Counted from the stretch's first letter, positions 1 to 8,878 are shown. The stretch is 64,000 nt of DNA from Rhizobium sp. S152 (GCF_030380735.1 NZ_JAUDRZ010000025.1:415763-479762), one strand, 5' to 3'. Program-made: numbers and translations. The notes: generated by a model from the letters alone, not told the origin.

Positions 1-102
1 TGCTGCCGACTTGTCGACGCAGGTGACGTGATGGCCGAAATCGGCAAGGCAGGCCCCCGAGACCAGACCGACATAGCCCGAGCCAATCATCACAATACGC
101 AT
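1..102 (-). CDS. UDP-glucose 6-dehydrogenase, N-terminal fragment (cut by window edge)
   Basis: The first 34 codons of a gene that runs off the left edge. The translation starts MRIVMIGSGYVGLVSG and shows the GxGYVG Rossmann nucleotide-binding loop followed by a CVD segment. This is the classic N-terminus of UDP-glucose/GDP-mannose dehydrogenases, which oxidise UDP-glucose to UDP-glucuronate for surface polysaccharide synthesis. Only the NAD-binding loop is visible, so substrate specificity within the family is inferred from the close match of this loop to UDP-glucose enzymes. The gene is transcribed away from the fhu genes and is probably unrelated to them. Confidence 0.85.
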   Translation of the reverse strand, partial: MRIVMIGSGYVGLVSGACLADFGHHVTCVDKSAA

Positions 103-254
103 GGATCCATTCCCTGAAACGACAATCGCAGCACCGCCGGACGGCCATGCTGCGACCCGTGTTAAAGCCCAAGGTCTACAAGTTCAAGACAGGAGAGGCT
201 TCCTGCGTCCCGACCAGCGGCCCCGTTAAAAGACAGCGAAAACCTGATCTGTCG

Positions 255-2222
255 CTACTGCCGCTTGCCGATCAGCCAGACGAGATAGGGCGCGCCGACA
301 AGTGCGGCAAAAAGCCCAAGCGGCAATTCGTAGGGGAAAGTCACGGTTCTGGCGCCGAGATCGGCGATCGTCATCAGCACGGCGCCGAGCAGGAAGGATG
401 CGGCGATGTGGTCGCGCGCACGCCAGAAACCCGCCCTCGCCGCGATATGCGGCGCCATCAGCCCGACGAAGCTCAGCGGCCCGACGAGAAGCGAGGCCGC
501 CCCTGTGGCAACGCCGGCGATCAGGATCAGGATGATGCGAGCCCTGCGCACCGGCAAGCCGAGCGCGATCGGGAGGGATTGGCCGAAGGGTAGGATCATC
601 AGCCATCGCGTGCAGACCAGGCTGATAGCCAGCGAAAGCACCGCCATTATCGCCAGGACCGATGCCGACATGGCCGTGGAGGTCGAAGCCGAGCCACCCA
701 GCCAGGCGAGAATCTGCCACGAGCGTTGATCGCCGACGGCAAGCAGGGCTGCGAGGATGGCCGAGCTCAGCGAGCTCACGGCAATGCCCGCCAGAAGCAA
801 CCGTTCAGGCGGCAAATGCCGCTTGCTGGCGAAAGCCAGCACCACGAGCATGACGCAGATGGCGCCGCCGCCGGCGCCGACAAGCAGTTCCAGCGGTCCA
901 GCGGCCGGCACGAGGCTGATCGCCACGGCGAAACCGACGCCCGAGCCGCCGCTTACCCCGATAACCTCGGGGCTCGCCATCGGGTTTCCCGTCAGGCGTT
1001 GAAGAATTGCGCCGGAGACGGCAAGCAGTGCGCCGGCCGAGGCGGCGGCGAGCAGTCTGGGCCAGCGCAGCGGCAGGACATCGCCGATATCCGCGCCTGA
1101 AAGCAGGAACCATCCATCGGTCGAACGGCCAAGTGTGGCCGCCAACGCGAGGATGACGATGAAAACGATGCCGAGCACGAGCAGGCCCGACACGCCACGC
1201 TTGCGCCCCGGATCGGCCGAGGCCGATTGAAGCGATTCAGGATGGCGCACGCGCGGCAGCAGCCACAACAAGAGGGGGCCGCCGACCAATGCCGTAACGG
1301 CGCCGGTCGGGAAGGTCTCGCTGGTGGCTGCGGCAAACAGTTGCACGAGACTGTCGCAGAGCCATAGAAGCAGGGCACCGGCGATCGGCGCGGCAAGCAG
1401 GATCGAGCCGGGGCGGCGGGCGCCGAAGCCGCGCGCGATCGCCGGCGCTGCCAGGCCGATGAAGCTGACGAGGCCCACGGCGGCAGCAACCGCTGCCGCA
1501 AGGCCGACCGCCACCACGCCGACCGCAACCCGAATGAAGGTAAGGCCGACGCCGAGCGAGCGGGCGCCGCTGTCGCCCAAGGAGAGAACGATGAGTGGCC
1601 GGACAAGAAAGATCGTCAGAATGCCGCCGACCGCCAGCTCCACGGCCAGCGTGCCGGCAACCGACCAGTCCTGCTGGCTGAGCGACCCGCCGTTCCAGGT
1701 GACCAGCGACATCAGATACTCGCCCTGCGACAGCGTCAGCGCGGCGGAGAGCGCGCCGGCCGTCATGCCGACCAAAAGGCCGCCGATCACCATCGTCACC
1801 GGTTCCAAATCGCGCCGCCAGCCGAGCGCGAAGACCAATATCGCCGCCGCACTGGCGCCGGCCAGCGCCACAAGGCTGCGGTAGCCGTCGAGGAGCGACG
1901 GGGAGAACAGCGTGGCCGCGACGATTGCCAGCTGCGCGCCGGCCGAGACGCCCAATGTCGATGGCTCGGCGATCGGATTGCGGAGCAACTGCTGGAACAG
2001 CGCGCCGGACAGGCCAAGTGCCGCACCGGCAAGGATCGCCACGAAAGCACGGGGGAAAACCGCATAGGCCAGGATGATCTGGTTCATCGACATGCGCGCG
2101 ACATCGAACGGCCATGCCGGCCAATCCGCCATCGGCAGGTGCAGCGCCGCGACGTAAAGCGAGAGCGCGGCCATGACGGCGACGCCGGCCAGGGAGAATG
2201 TTATGCCCGTTGCCGTTCTCAC
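255..2222 (-). CDS. fhuB: Fe3+-hydroxamate ABC transporter permease, fused FhuB type
   Basis: Inner-membrane permease of 655 residues made of two FecCD-type halves in one chain, as in FhuB; single-domain permeases of this family are about half as long. Each half carries the characteristic cytoplasmic ATPase-contact segment (GLVSFIGLAAPAIARG near residue 255 and GPLSFVGLMAPHIAAR near residue 580) and the LSGALFQQLLRNPIAEP / VSGAILQRLTGNPMASP loops. It moves ferric hydroxamate siderophores across the inner membrane using FhuD for capture and an FhuC ATPase for energy. The GTG start overlaps the fhuD stop by 4 bases, so the two are translationally coupled. No ATPase gene adjoins it; the likely partner is at 13877-14656. 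Confidence 0.93.
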   Translation of the reverse strand: MRTATGITFSLAGVAVMAALSLYVAALHLPMADWPAWPFDVARMSMNQIILAYAVFPRAFVAILAGAALGLSGALFQQLLRNPIAEPSTLGVSAGAQLAIVAATLFSPSLLDGYRSLVALAGASAAAILVFALGWRRDLEPVTMVIGGLLVGMTAGALSAALTLSQGEYLMSLVTWNGGSLSQQDWSVAGTLAVELAVGGILTIFLVRPLIVLSLGDSGARSLGVGLTFIRVAVGVVAVGLAAAVAAAVGLVSFIGLAAPAIARGFGARRPGSILLAAPIAGALLLWLCDSLVQLFAAATSETFPTGAVTALVGGPLLLWLLPRVRHPESLQSASADPGRKRGVSGLLVLGIVFIVILALAATLGRSTDGWFLLSGADIGDVLPLRWPRLLAAASAGALLAVSGAILQRLTGNPMASPEVIGVSGGSGVGFAVAISLVPAAGPLELLVGAGGGAICVMLVVLAFASKRHLPPERLLLAGIAVSSLSSAILAALLAVGDQRSWQILAWLGGSASTSTAMSASVLAIMAVLSLAISLVCTRWLMILPFGQSLPIALGLPVRRARIILILIAGVATGAASLLVGPLSFVGLMAPHIAARAGFWRARDHIAASFLLGAVLMTIADLGARTVTFPYELPLGLFAALVGAPYLVWLIGKRQ

Positions 2223-3124
2223 AGTGCGCCTGCCTGACCAAGAAGACCATCACGCAGCAGGCGCGCGAAGCGCAGCCCGGCCGTGATGCCGCCATAGGGA
2301 TTGACGTTTCCGATCATGACGACGCGGCCTGCTTTGACCGGTTCCAGCGAACGCCAGATCATGCTGTCGCGCAGCCCGGTACGGGCCTCGACGGGAATGT
2401 CGGAGACGACGACGATGCGCGCATCCGGTCGGGCCGCCAGATCCTCGATGGGAACGGGCGCCGCGAAAGTGAAGCGCGACTGGTCTGTCCAGGCATTGGC
2501 GAGCCCGAGCCGCGCCAGGATGTCGCCGAACATGCTGTCGGCGCCGAAGGCCCGGAAGTGCCTGGCGTCGCCGATGTTGATGACGTAGGTCGGGCGCACT
2601 GCGAAAGGCTGCAACTGCGTGCGCGTGGCTTCAAGCATGGCCGCGGCCTGATCGAGAACCAGCTTCGCCGCATCCGCCCGATCGAGCAGCCGGCCGAGAT
2701 CGCGGACTGCGGTCAGCGCTTTCTCGAAGGGCGGCTCGCCCTTGACGTAGAAGGGCATGGAAACGACCGGGGCGATGGCTTCCAGAACGGGTTTCTGTCT
2801 CGTGTAGAAGGGCGAGCTCAGGATCATGTCCGGCTTCAGCAGGTGCAGCAGCTCGTAGTTCGGCGCGCCGCGAAGGCCGAGGTCGGCGACGCTATCGGGC
2901 ACTACGGGTTCCCGCGCATCGCTTCTGAACTTGATCAGCTCGGTTGCCGCGATCGGAACCACGCCGAGCGCCATGACGGTTTCCAGCATGGCCCAGTCGA
3001 TGGCGGCGACACGGCGCGGCGCGGCGGCAAGGGCCGAGCGCGGAAAAACAGAGGCAAGGGCGAGCATCCGCAAAAGATGACGCCGGGCGATGCCCGGCTC
3101 CGGTCTGTTGTGCTTCGATGCCAC
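2219..3124 (-). CDS. fhuD: Iron-siderophore ABC transporter substrate-binding protein, Tat-exported
   Basis: A 301-residue periplasmic binding protein of the helical-backbone (class III) iron-siderophore family. Its N-terminus has a twin-arginine signal (RRHLLRMLALA near residues 14-24, then an Ala-rich stretch), which suits FhuD-like proteins exported folded. The mature part contains the typical opening RRVAAIDWAMLETVMALGV and the later segment on ferric siderophore binding. It is sandwiched between receptor and permease genes in one transcription unit (fhuA, fhuD, fhuB). It would hand hydroxamate siderophores to FhuB. The exact siderophore (ferrichrome, ferrioxamine or another) cannot be read from the sequence. 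Confidence 0.9.
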   Translation of the reverse strand: MASKHNRPEPGIARRHLLRMLALASVFPRSALAAAPRRVAAIDWAMLETVMALGVVPIAATELIKFRSDAREPVVPDSVADLGLRGAPNYELLHLLKPDMILSSPFYTRQKPVLEAIAPVVSMPFYVKGEPPFEKALTAVRDLGRLLDRADAAKLVLDQAAAMLEATRTQLQPFAVRPTYVINIGDARHFRAFGADSMFGDILARLGLANAWTDQSRFTFAAPVPIEDLAARPDARIVVVSDIPVEARTGLRDSMIWRSLEPVKAGRVVMIGNVNPYGGITAGLRFARLLRDGLLGQAGAL

Positions 3125-3148
3125 CGCGATCCCTTTGTCTTGCTCGTC

Positions 3149-5326
3149 CTACCAGGAGAAGCTGAGACGCCCCATAACCGATATTCCGTCGCCATAAAAG
3201 CAGCCGAAGGTGCTGCAGGTGGAAAGATATTTCTTGTCCGCCAGGTTGGCGACATTGAGCGAGCCCCGGATGCCATCCTTCTGGTAATGGATGGCGGCGT
3301 CGACCAGCGTCACGGGGTCCATGTCGAAGCTGTTCGCGGCATCGCCATAGCGCTGTCCGAGGTAGCGGACGCCGGCACCGACGCCGAAGCCTTCAAGCGC
3401 GGTGTCTTCCTTGAAGGTGTAATCGAGCCGAAGGCTGGCGGCGTGTTCCGGCACGTTGTCCAACTGATTTCCGCCGTTCGGACCGCCGATGATGGTCGCG
3501 TCGGTAAAGGAATAGGCGGCACGCAGGTCGAGGCCGTCGGCAAGGCTCATGACGCCCTCGAGCTCGAGGCCTTGGACATGCACTTCGCCGATCTGGGCTG
3601 GAACAGCGGTGCCACTTGGGCCTGGCACAGTCGTGAGCACATTCTTCTGGCGCAGATCGTAGACCGCGGCCGAGAAGAAGCCGTCCCAGCCTTCGGGTTG
3701 GTACTTGACGCCGACTTCGTACTGCTCGCCTGTTGTCGGTACCGTAGGCCCGCTGGTCGCCGTCGGCGCCACGGGCTCGAACGAGGTCGAGTAGCTGATA
3801 TAAGGCGCGATCCCGTTGTCGAAGACGTAGCTCAGCCCCGCGCGGCCGGTAAGCTTGTGGTCGTTCTGGTCGAGCGACCGCTGAGGCGTGGCAGCGGTAG
3901 GTCGGCGGTCGTATGTCGTGCCATCCGTGCGTGCCCAATCCTGGCGCAAACCGAGCGTGGCGCGCCAGTTCTCGTAGCTCAGCTCATCCTGCACATAGAT
4001 GCCGAGCTGCTGCAGCGTGGTGTCGACGAAGGTATCGGTCGTCGGCGGCTGCGTGAGCACGATCGGAATGCCGTAAACGGGATTGACCGGATCGAGCGGC
4101 GTCGCCTGGAAGAACTTGGTGCTCGCATTGTTGTCGAAGTAGCGATAGTCGAGGCCGACGATGACCTTGTGCTGTAGGTCGCCGGTGTCGAATTCGCCGA
4201 GAAGATTGTTGTCGATGTTGACGGTGTTCAGGCGCTCGTCCTGGAATGTCGCGTTGCGGCGGATCTGCCCGCCGATAAGGCCGCCGGTGGACGAGGACAT
4301 GCCGAGCGCCTGGTAATTCCAGTCGAAATTGGAATAGCGGACGTTTTGGCGGAACGTCCAGTCGTTGTCGAAGCGATGCTCGAACTCGTAGCCGAGGTTG
4401 GTCAGGTTTCGGTTCGAGTGATCGAAATCCTTGTCGCCGACGAAGAAATCGCGGCCAAGCGGCTTGCCGGTCGCGTTGATGGTGAGCCCCGGCGGCAAGC
4501 CGGAGGGCGAGCCCGGATTGTCGTGCTGGAAACTGGTCAGGATGGTGAGCGAAGTATCCTCATCAGGCTTCCATGTGAAAGCAGGCGCGATAAACAGGCG
4601 ATCATTGTCGAGCTGCTCGACCTGCTGGTTGGCGAGCCTTCCGACACCCGTCAGGCGATAGGCGAAGTCGTCGCTGTCGCCGACCGGGCCGCCGACATCG
4701 AAGAAGGTGCCGTAGGTGTCGAAATTACCAACCTGTATGCCGACCTCGCCGAACCGATCGAACGTCGGCCGCTTGCTGATCTGGTTGATCATGCCGCCGG
4801 GATTGCCCTGTCCATACATGACGGAGGCCGGCCCCCGCAGGACTTCGACACGCTCCATGCCGTAAAGCTCGAGCGCCGGCGCGCCCGATGTGCGCATGAC
4901 CTTCAGGCCGTTGAGGAACTGACTCTGGCGACTGTCGAAGCCTCGAATCCTTGGCGAATCGAAGCGCGCGTCGTTGCCGGCCGGCTCGCCGACGACACCA
5001 GGCGTGTAACCGAGCGCCTGGCTGAGCGTTCGGGCACCCTGGGCCTTGATCTGATCGGCGGTCATCACGGAGATCGACTGCTGGGTTTCCAGGATCGGCG
5101 TTCCGGTTTTCGTCGCGGTCGCGCTCGTCTTCGCGACATAGCCCTTCACCGGCCCCTTGGGGTTCTGTAGCTCGCCACCCTGCACGGTGATCGGCGCGAG
5201 GACCGTCGCCGCTCCATTGTCCTGCGCCAGCGTTGTTGTCGACAGGAGCGCCGCCGTCATGCCTGCAAGGGTGAGGGCAAGCGGCACTTGTCCGACTTTA
5301 AGAAAACGCACCGAAACTTGCAGCAT
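3149..5326 (-). CDS. fhuA: TonB-dependent siderophore receptor (FhuA-like)
   Basis: Outer-membrane receptor of 725 residues. A signal peptide (about residues 1-35, ending near LAQD) is followed by a plug domain with the conserved GYVAKTSATATKTGTP stretch, ETQQSISVMT, the RGFDSR motif and the VLRGPASVMYGQGNPGG loop. A long beta-barrel ends in a C-terminal aromatic (FSW) needed for outer-membrane insertion. It takes up ferric hydroxamates with TonB-ExbBD energy. It lies 24 bases upstream of fhuD and is the first gene of the fhuA-fhuD-fhuB unit. A divergent LysR gene and a large palindrome lie upstream. It differs clearly from the second receptor at 10430-12628, so this is not a recent duplication. 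Confidence 0.92.
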   Translation of the reverse strand: MLQVSVRFLKVGQVPLALTLAGMTAALLSTTTLAQDNGAATVLAPITVQGGELQNPKGPVKGYVAKTSATATKTGTPILETQQSISVMTADQIKAQGARTLSQALGYTPGVVGEPAGNDARFDSPRIRGFDSRQSQFLNGLKVMRTSGAPALELYGMERVEVLRGPASVMYGQGNPGGMINQISKRPTFDRFGEVGIQVGNFDTYGTFFDVGGPVGDSDDFAYRLTGVGRLANQQVEQLDNDRLFIAPAFTWKPDEDTSLTILTSFQHDNPGSPSGLPPGLTINATGKPLGRDFFVGDKDFDHSNRNLTNLGYEFEHRFDNDWTFRQNVRYSNFDWNYQALGMSSSTGGLIGGQIRRNATFQDERLNTVNIDNNLLGEFDTGDLQHKVIVGLDYRYFDNNASTKFFQATPLDPVNPVYGIPIVLTQPPTTDTFVDTTLQQLGIYVQDELSYENWRATLGLRQDWARTDGTTYDRRPTAATPQRSLDQNDHKLTGRAGLSYVFDNGIAPYISYSTSFEPVAPTATSGPTVPTTGEQYEVGVKYQPEGWDGFFSAAVYDLRQKNVLTTVPGPSGTAVPAQIGEVHVQGLELEGVMSLADGLDLRAAYSFTDATIIGGPNGGNQLDNVPEHAASLRLDYTFKEDTALEGFGVGAGVRYLGQRYGDAANSFDMDPVTLVDAAIHYQKDGIRGSLNVANLADKKYLSTCSTFGCFYGDGISVMGRLSFSW

Positions 5327-5409
5327 GGACTGGCCTTATCACGCGAACTGTAATGTTGACTTTTATAGTCACCTATTAACAGCATGGGCTGTGAGGTCCA
5401 ATAAGCGGG

Positions 5410-5450
5410 GCCATAAATTTTCATAGGTTTAACTTCTGAAAATTTATGGC
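5410..5450. promoter_or_regulatory. 14-bp perfect inverted repeat in the fhuA/lysR divergent promoter
   Basis: The arms GCCATAAATTTTCA (5410-5423) and TGAAAATTTATGGC (5437-5450) are perfectly complementary around a 13-base spacer. The element sits between the divergent fhuA and lysR starts (49 bases before the lysR TTG) in an AT-rich stretch. Its dyad symmetry and place fit an operator for the adjacent LysR protein or an iron regulator. A leader hairpin is the alternative. Binding is inferred. Confidence 0.6.
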
Positions 5451-5498
5451 TACATAGGCGGCAGTTATTCTTGAACCGATCCTGCGCCGGAGGCCGAA

Positions 5499-6416
5499 TT
5501 GTCCGTTCAACGCGCTGCCAGCCTGGAGCTGCGGCATCTGCGCTACTTCGTTGCCCTCGTCGAGGAACGCAACTTCGAGCGCGCGGCGGCGAAGCTCGGT
5601 ATCGCCCAGCCCGGCCTCAGCCAGCAGATCGCCAATCTCGAAGCGATCGTCGGCACGCCTCTGCTCGACCGGCGCAAGCGCGCCGTGCAACTCACGCCGC
5701 CGGGCGAGCTGCTTTTCGAGGAAGCCAGCAAGATTCTCGAACAGACCAACGCGGCGCTCGGTGCCCTGCGCCGCATCGGACGTGGCGAAAGCGGGCGCAT
5801 CTCGATCGGCTACGTGGCATCAGCCGCCTATTCCGGCATGCTGATCAAGACGATCACAGGCTTCCGGCAATCCCATCCCCATGTCGACCTGCAGCTGGTG
5901 GAAATGGAGATGCGGCTGCAAATGCAGCAGATCGCGGAAGGCGCGCTCGACTTCGGCTATATCCGGCCGCCGGTGACAATCCCCGAAGGCATCGCCACGA
6001 CCGTAGTCTTGAGGGAACCGCTACATGTGGCGCTACCCGAGGTGCACCGGCTGGCATCGAAGAGCCGTGTCGACCTCGCAGAACTCTCGAACGAGACTTT
6101 CATCACCCCTCGCCAGCCGTCCGATGTCGGCTTTCACGCCAACACCATAGCCGCATGCAACGAGGCGGGCTTTCAGCCCGACATCAGCCCTCTGGGGCGC
6201 GACTTTACGACGATTGCCAGCATGGTGGCGGTGGGGCTGGGCATCGCGCTCGTGCCGAAATCGCTGAACTGCCTGCAACTACCGGCAATTCGCTACATCG
6301 CGCTGTTGAACAACCGCGTCACATCCGACTTGGCGATCGCCTACCGGAAGACCGAGACATCGCCCCCCGTTCGCACCTTTATCGCGCATAACATGAAGAA
6401 ACAGCAGGCCTCCTAA
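5499..6416 (+). CDS. LysR-family transcriptional regulator
   Basis: A 305-residue LysR regulator. The N-terminal winged helix-turn-helix (about residues 10-70) reads LRHLRYFVALVEERNFERAAAKLGIAQPGLSQQIANLE, the usual LysR signature. The rest is a LysR substrate-binding domain (about 95-295). The start is a TTG preceded by CGGAGG at good spacing; no in-frame ATG fits better. It is divergent from fhuA with a strong palindrome between them, which suggests control of that promoter, although the inducer is unknown. Similar regulators often control aromatic or efflux genes, so an iron role is only inferred. Its last 138 bases overlap the convergent DUF6314-like gene. Confidence 0.9.
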   Translation: MSVQRAASLELRHLRYFVALVEERNFERAAAKLGIAQPGLSQQIANLEAIVGTPLLDRRKRAVQLTPPGELLFEEASKILEQTNAALGALRRIGRGESGRISIGYVASAAYSGMLIKTITGFRQSHPHVDLQLVEMEMRLQMQQIAEGALDFGYIRPPVTIPEGIATTVVLREPLHVALPEVHRLASKSRVDLAELSNETFITPRQPSDVGFHANTIAACNEAGFQPDISPLGRDFTTIASMVAVGLGIALVPKSLNCLQLPAIRYIALLNNRVTSDLAIAYRKTETSPPVRTFIAHNMKKQQAS

Positions 6417-6836
6417 ACGGCGACCCGCTTCATAGCGCGCAACGCTGCGATAATTCTTGCGCGGCCCGACGACGACCCAGGTTTCGGCCCAAAGATCGGG
6501 ACTGCGGAAGATGACGCGGCCGCGATAAAGATCCGCGCCGCAATGATGCACCAGACGCTGCGTCGGCTCCGGCGTCAGGCGCACGAATTCGGAAAGATCG
6601 GGAAAGCGGACGACAAGTTCGTTACCGGATGAATCGAAGCGGTAGGTCCGGCTGCTTCTGAGGATCGTATCGCCGCTCGCCAGATCGCCGTGCTCCTCGA
6701 ACTGCACCGATGTTATAAACGCCTCGCCCTCGAAGCGCATGATCGCCGAATTGAGGCGGTCGATGATCGTCCGCCTCACTCGCCAGGAGCCCTGGAACGC
6801 TTTCAGCCTGTCTTCAGCGGTTGCGGCCTGCGGCAA
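6279..6836 (-). CDS. DUF6314-like protein with extended, overlapping C-terminus
   Basis: A 185-residue protein whose first 135 residues or so look like the DUF6314 family: a WRVRRTI opening, SRTYRF, then FPDLSEFVRL, HHCGADLY and a WVVVGPRKNYRSVARY end. Function is unknown in this family. About 50 residues follow where the family normally ends. They are encoded antisense to the 3' end of the convergent lysR gene and have low complexity, which suggests a lost stop codon or frameshift near 6430. It starts 12 bases after the msrA stop at 6849, so it is probably the last gene of the methionine sulfoxide repair operon. The family call is from memory of conserved motifs and is moderately sure. Confidence 0.7.
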   Translation of the reverse strand: MPQAATAEDRLKAFQGSWRVRRTIIDRLNSAIMRFEGEAFITSVQFEEHGDLASGDTILRSSRTYRFDSSGNELVVRFPDLSEFVRLTPEPTQRLVHHCGADLYRGRVIFRSPDLWAETWVVVGPRKNYRSVARYEAGRRLGGLLFLHVMRDKGANGGRCLGLPVGDRQVGCDAVVQQRDVANCR

Positions 6837-6848
6837 CGCCAGTGCGCC

Positions 6849-7376
6849 TTACGACGCCTGGCGGACCGTATCGGACGCCTGCCGTCTCGGCAGCTTCCAG
6901 CCGGGACGAACGAAGTGGCAGGTGTAGCCGTTCGGGATGCGCTCGAGATAGTCCTGATGCTCCGGCTCGGCTTCCCAGAAATCGCTCGCGGGCGTCACCT
7001 CGGTCACCACCTTGCCCGGCCACAGGCCGGATGCATCGACATCCGCAATGGTCTCTTCGGCGACGCGCTTCTGCTCGTCGCTGGTGTAGAAGATCGCCGA
7101 GCGGTAGCTCGCGCCGAGGTCGTTGCCCTGGCGGTTGAGGGTGCTCGGATCATGGATCTGGAAGAAGAACTCCAAGAGATCGCGATAGCTGATGCGAGAG
7201 GGATCGAAGATGATCTCGATCGCCTCCGCATGGTTGCCGTGGTTGCGATAGGTCGCATTGCGCACCTCGCCGCCGGTATAGCCGACGCGGGTCGAGATGA
7301 CGCCGTCATAGCGACGGATGAGATCCTGCATGCCCCAGAAGCAACCGCCGGCGAGAACTGCCCGTTCCGTTGTCAT
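6849..7376 (-). CDS. msrA: Peptide-methionine (S)-S-oxide reductase MsrA, cytoplasmic
   Basis: Reduces the S epimer of methionine sulfoxide in proteins using thioredoxin. The 175-residue chain has the catalytic GGCFWG motif with the nucleophile at about Cys12, the conserved GYTGG, NHAEAIEI and HDPSTLNRQGND segments, and YRSAIFY. No signal peptide is present, so it should act in the cytoplasm. Its ATG overlaps the msrB stop by 4 bases (ATGA), indicating co-translation with msrB. No recycling Cys pair is seen near the C-terminus, so regeneration may use a single-Cys mechanism. Confidence 0.95.
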   Translation of the reverse strand: MTTERAVLAGGCFWGMQDLIRRYDGVISTRVGYTGGEVRNATYRNHGNHAEAIEIIFDPSRISYRDLLEFFFQIHDPSTLNRQGNDLGASYRSAIFYTSDEQKRVAEETIADVDASGLWPGKVVTEVTPASDFWEAEPEHQDYLERIPNGYTCHFVRPGWKLPRRQASDTVRQAS

Positions 7377-7822
7377 CGAATTTCCTCCACCTGATCGAGA
7401 TAGGATCCATAACCCTGCGCCGCCATGTCGTCACGCGCGACGAAGCGCAGGGATGCGGAATTGATGCAATAGCGCAGACCGCCGCGATCGATCGGGCCAT
7501 CGGGGAACACATGCCCGAGATGGCTGTCGCCGTGGGCCGAGCGCACTTCCGTGCGCACCATGCCATGGGTGCGGTCGTGAAGCTCGTTGATATTGGCGGG
7601 CTCGATCGGCTTGGTGAAGCTCGGCCAGCCGCAGCCGGATTCATACTTGTCGGACGAGGCGAACAGCGGCTCGCCCGAAACGATGTCGACGTAGATGCCG
7701 GGCTTCTTGTTGTTGAGGTATTCGCCGGTGCCCGGGCGTTCCGTGCCGGACTCTTGCGTGACGCGATACTGTTCCGGCGACAGCTTGGAAATGGCGTCGG
7801 GGTTCTTGCTGTAAGACTGCAT
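7373..7822 (-). CDS. msrB: Peptide-methionine (R)-S-oxide reductase MsrB
   Basis: Reduces the R epimer of methionine sulfoxide, complementing MsrA. The 149 residues carry the family motifs SGCGWPSF (Cys64), VRSAHGDSHLGHVFPDGP and the catalytic RYCINSASL (Cys119). The two CxxC pairs that hold zinc in many MsrB proteins are missing; for example the segment before EPLF reads YVDIVSG. This is therefore a zinc-free MsrB form. It lies between the two msrA genes and overlaps the downstream one by 4 bases. Confidence 0.95.
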   Translation of the reverse strand: MQSYSKNPDAISKLSPEQYRVTQESGTERPGTGEYLNNKKPGIYVDIVSGEPLFASSDKYESGCGWPSFTKPIEPANINELHDRTHGMVRTEVRSAHGDSHLGHVFPDGPIDRGGLRYCINSASLRFVARDDMAAQGYGSYLDQVEEIR

Positions 7823-7853
7823 TTGGTTCTCCTAGCAATGATCTGCCGGTTCG

Positions 7854-8588
7854 TTACCTGTTCGCGGCAGCCGCGACCAGAACGGGCTTTTCCCTGTAAT
7901 CGGCAGGAAACATCCGCTTCAGGCTTTCGATCTTGGGCAGGTCGTTGATCACTATATAGGGATAGCTCGGGTTGTTTGTCAGGAAGTCCTGATGATAATT
8001 TTCAGCGGGATAGAAGGCCTTGCCGGGTTCTATGCGGGTCGCGATCGCCGCATCGAACACATGCGCCTTGTTCAGCTGATCGATATACGCCTTGGCAAGC
8101 CTGGCTTGTTCATCGTTGGCCGGGAAGATCGCAGAGCGATACTGGGTGCCGGTGTCGGGACCCTGCCGGTTCAGTTGCGTCGGATCGTGCGCTACCGAGA
8201 AATAGATCTGCAGCAGGTGGCCATAGCTGACCTTCCGGGGGTCGAAGGTCACCTGAACCGACTCGGCATGCCCGGTATCGCCGCCACTCACCGTCTCGTA
8301 TTGCGCCGTACCCTTTCCACCGCCGGCATATCCCGACTTGGCGCTGATCACGCCTTTTACATGCTGGAAGACACCCTGAACGCCCCAGAAGCAGCCACCG
8401 GCGAAGGTAGTGGTCTCGGTCGCCGCGTTGGCATGCTCGTCGAGTGCCGGCGGCGGGATGACACGCGCCTCTTCCGCAAGGGATGGCGTCAATTGCAGCG
8501 CCAGTCCGCCTACGAGTGCAACCGCACCGGCACAGAGAGCGGCGCGCAACGGACGGCGGCCGATGATCGAGGCTTTAAGCACACTCAT
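7854..8588 (-). CDS. msrA: Exported peptide-methionine (S)-S-oxide reductase MsrA
   Basis: A second MsrA, 244 residues, with an N-terminal export signal (about residues 1-38: basic RRPLR region, hydrophobic core, cleavage near SLAEE). The catalytic domain has GGCFWG with Cys66, then GYAGG, GHAESVQV, HDPTQLNRQGPD and YRSAIF. It should repair oxidised periplasmic proteins. The start chosen is the ATG at 8588, preceded by CGGAGATCATC; longer readings upstream lack a ribosome site. As the first gene of the unit msrA-msrB-msrA-DUF6314 it probably carries the operon promoter in the 290-base gap shared with the divergent SulP gene. Confidence 0.92.
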   Translation of the reverse strand: MSVLKASIIGRRPLRAALCAGAVALVGGLALQLTPSLAEEARVIPPPALDEHANAATETTTFAGGCFWGVQGVFQHVKGVISAKSGYAGGGKGTAQYETVSGGDTGHAESVQVTFDPRKVSYGHLLQIYFSVAHDPTQLNRQGPDTGTQYRSAIFPANDEQARLAKAYIDQLNKAHVFDAAIATRIEPGKAFYPAENYHQDFLTNNPSYPYIVINDLPKIESLKRMFPADYREKPVLVAAAANR

Positions 8589-8878
8589 GATGATCTCCGT
8601 TCTGAAGAAGCGGGGCGAGTAGGAATGTAGGGAACTGCCCCATGCAAGCAACTACGGAAGGCGAAGGCGCTTTGTTACATGCTGGCAAACAGCTCTTGCG
8701 AGATTCGCTGTTGAATATGAAACGAAGCTTTGCTTTAAGGGTTTCATTCGACAGGACCCGGTGAAATTCCGGGTGGCTATTCCGGCCGCCGATCCGCCGG
8801 ACCACGCAAAACGCTGATGCGACCTCCCCAAACGCCTTCCCAAGCGCGTTTTGCTATGCTTTGCGAGTTTTCAAATTC

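Noticed and set aside
2198..4177. 659-codon open frame on the plus strand opposite fhuD and the receptor gene
   Set aside because: It is the complement of clear iron-transport genes and has an Arg/Gly/Val-rich, patternless translation; no ribosome site supports it.
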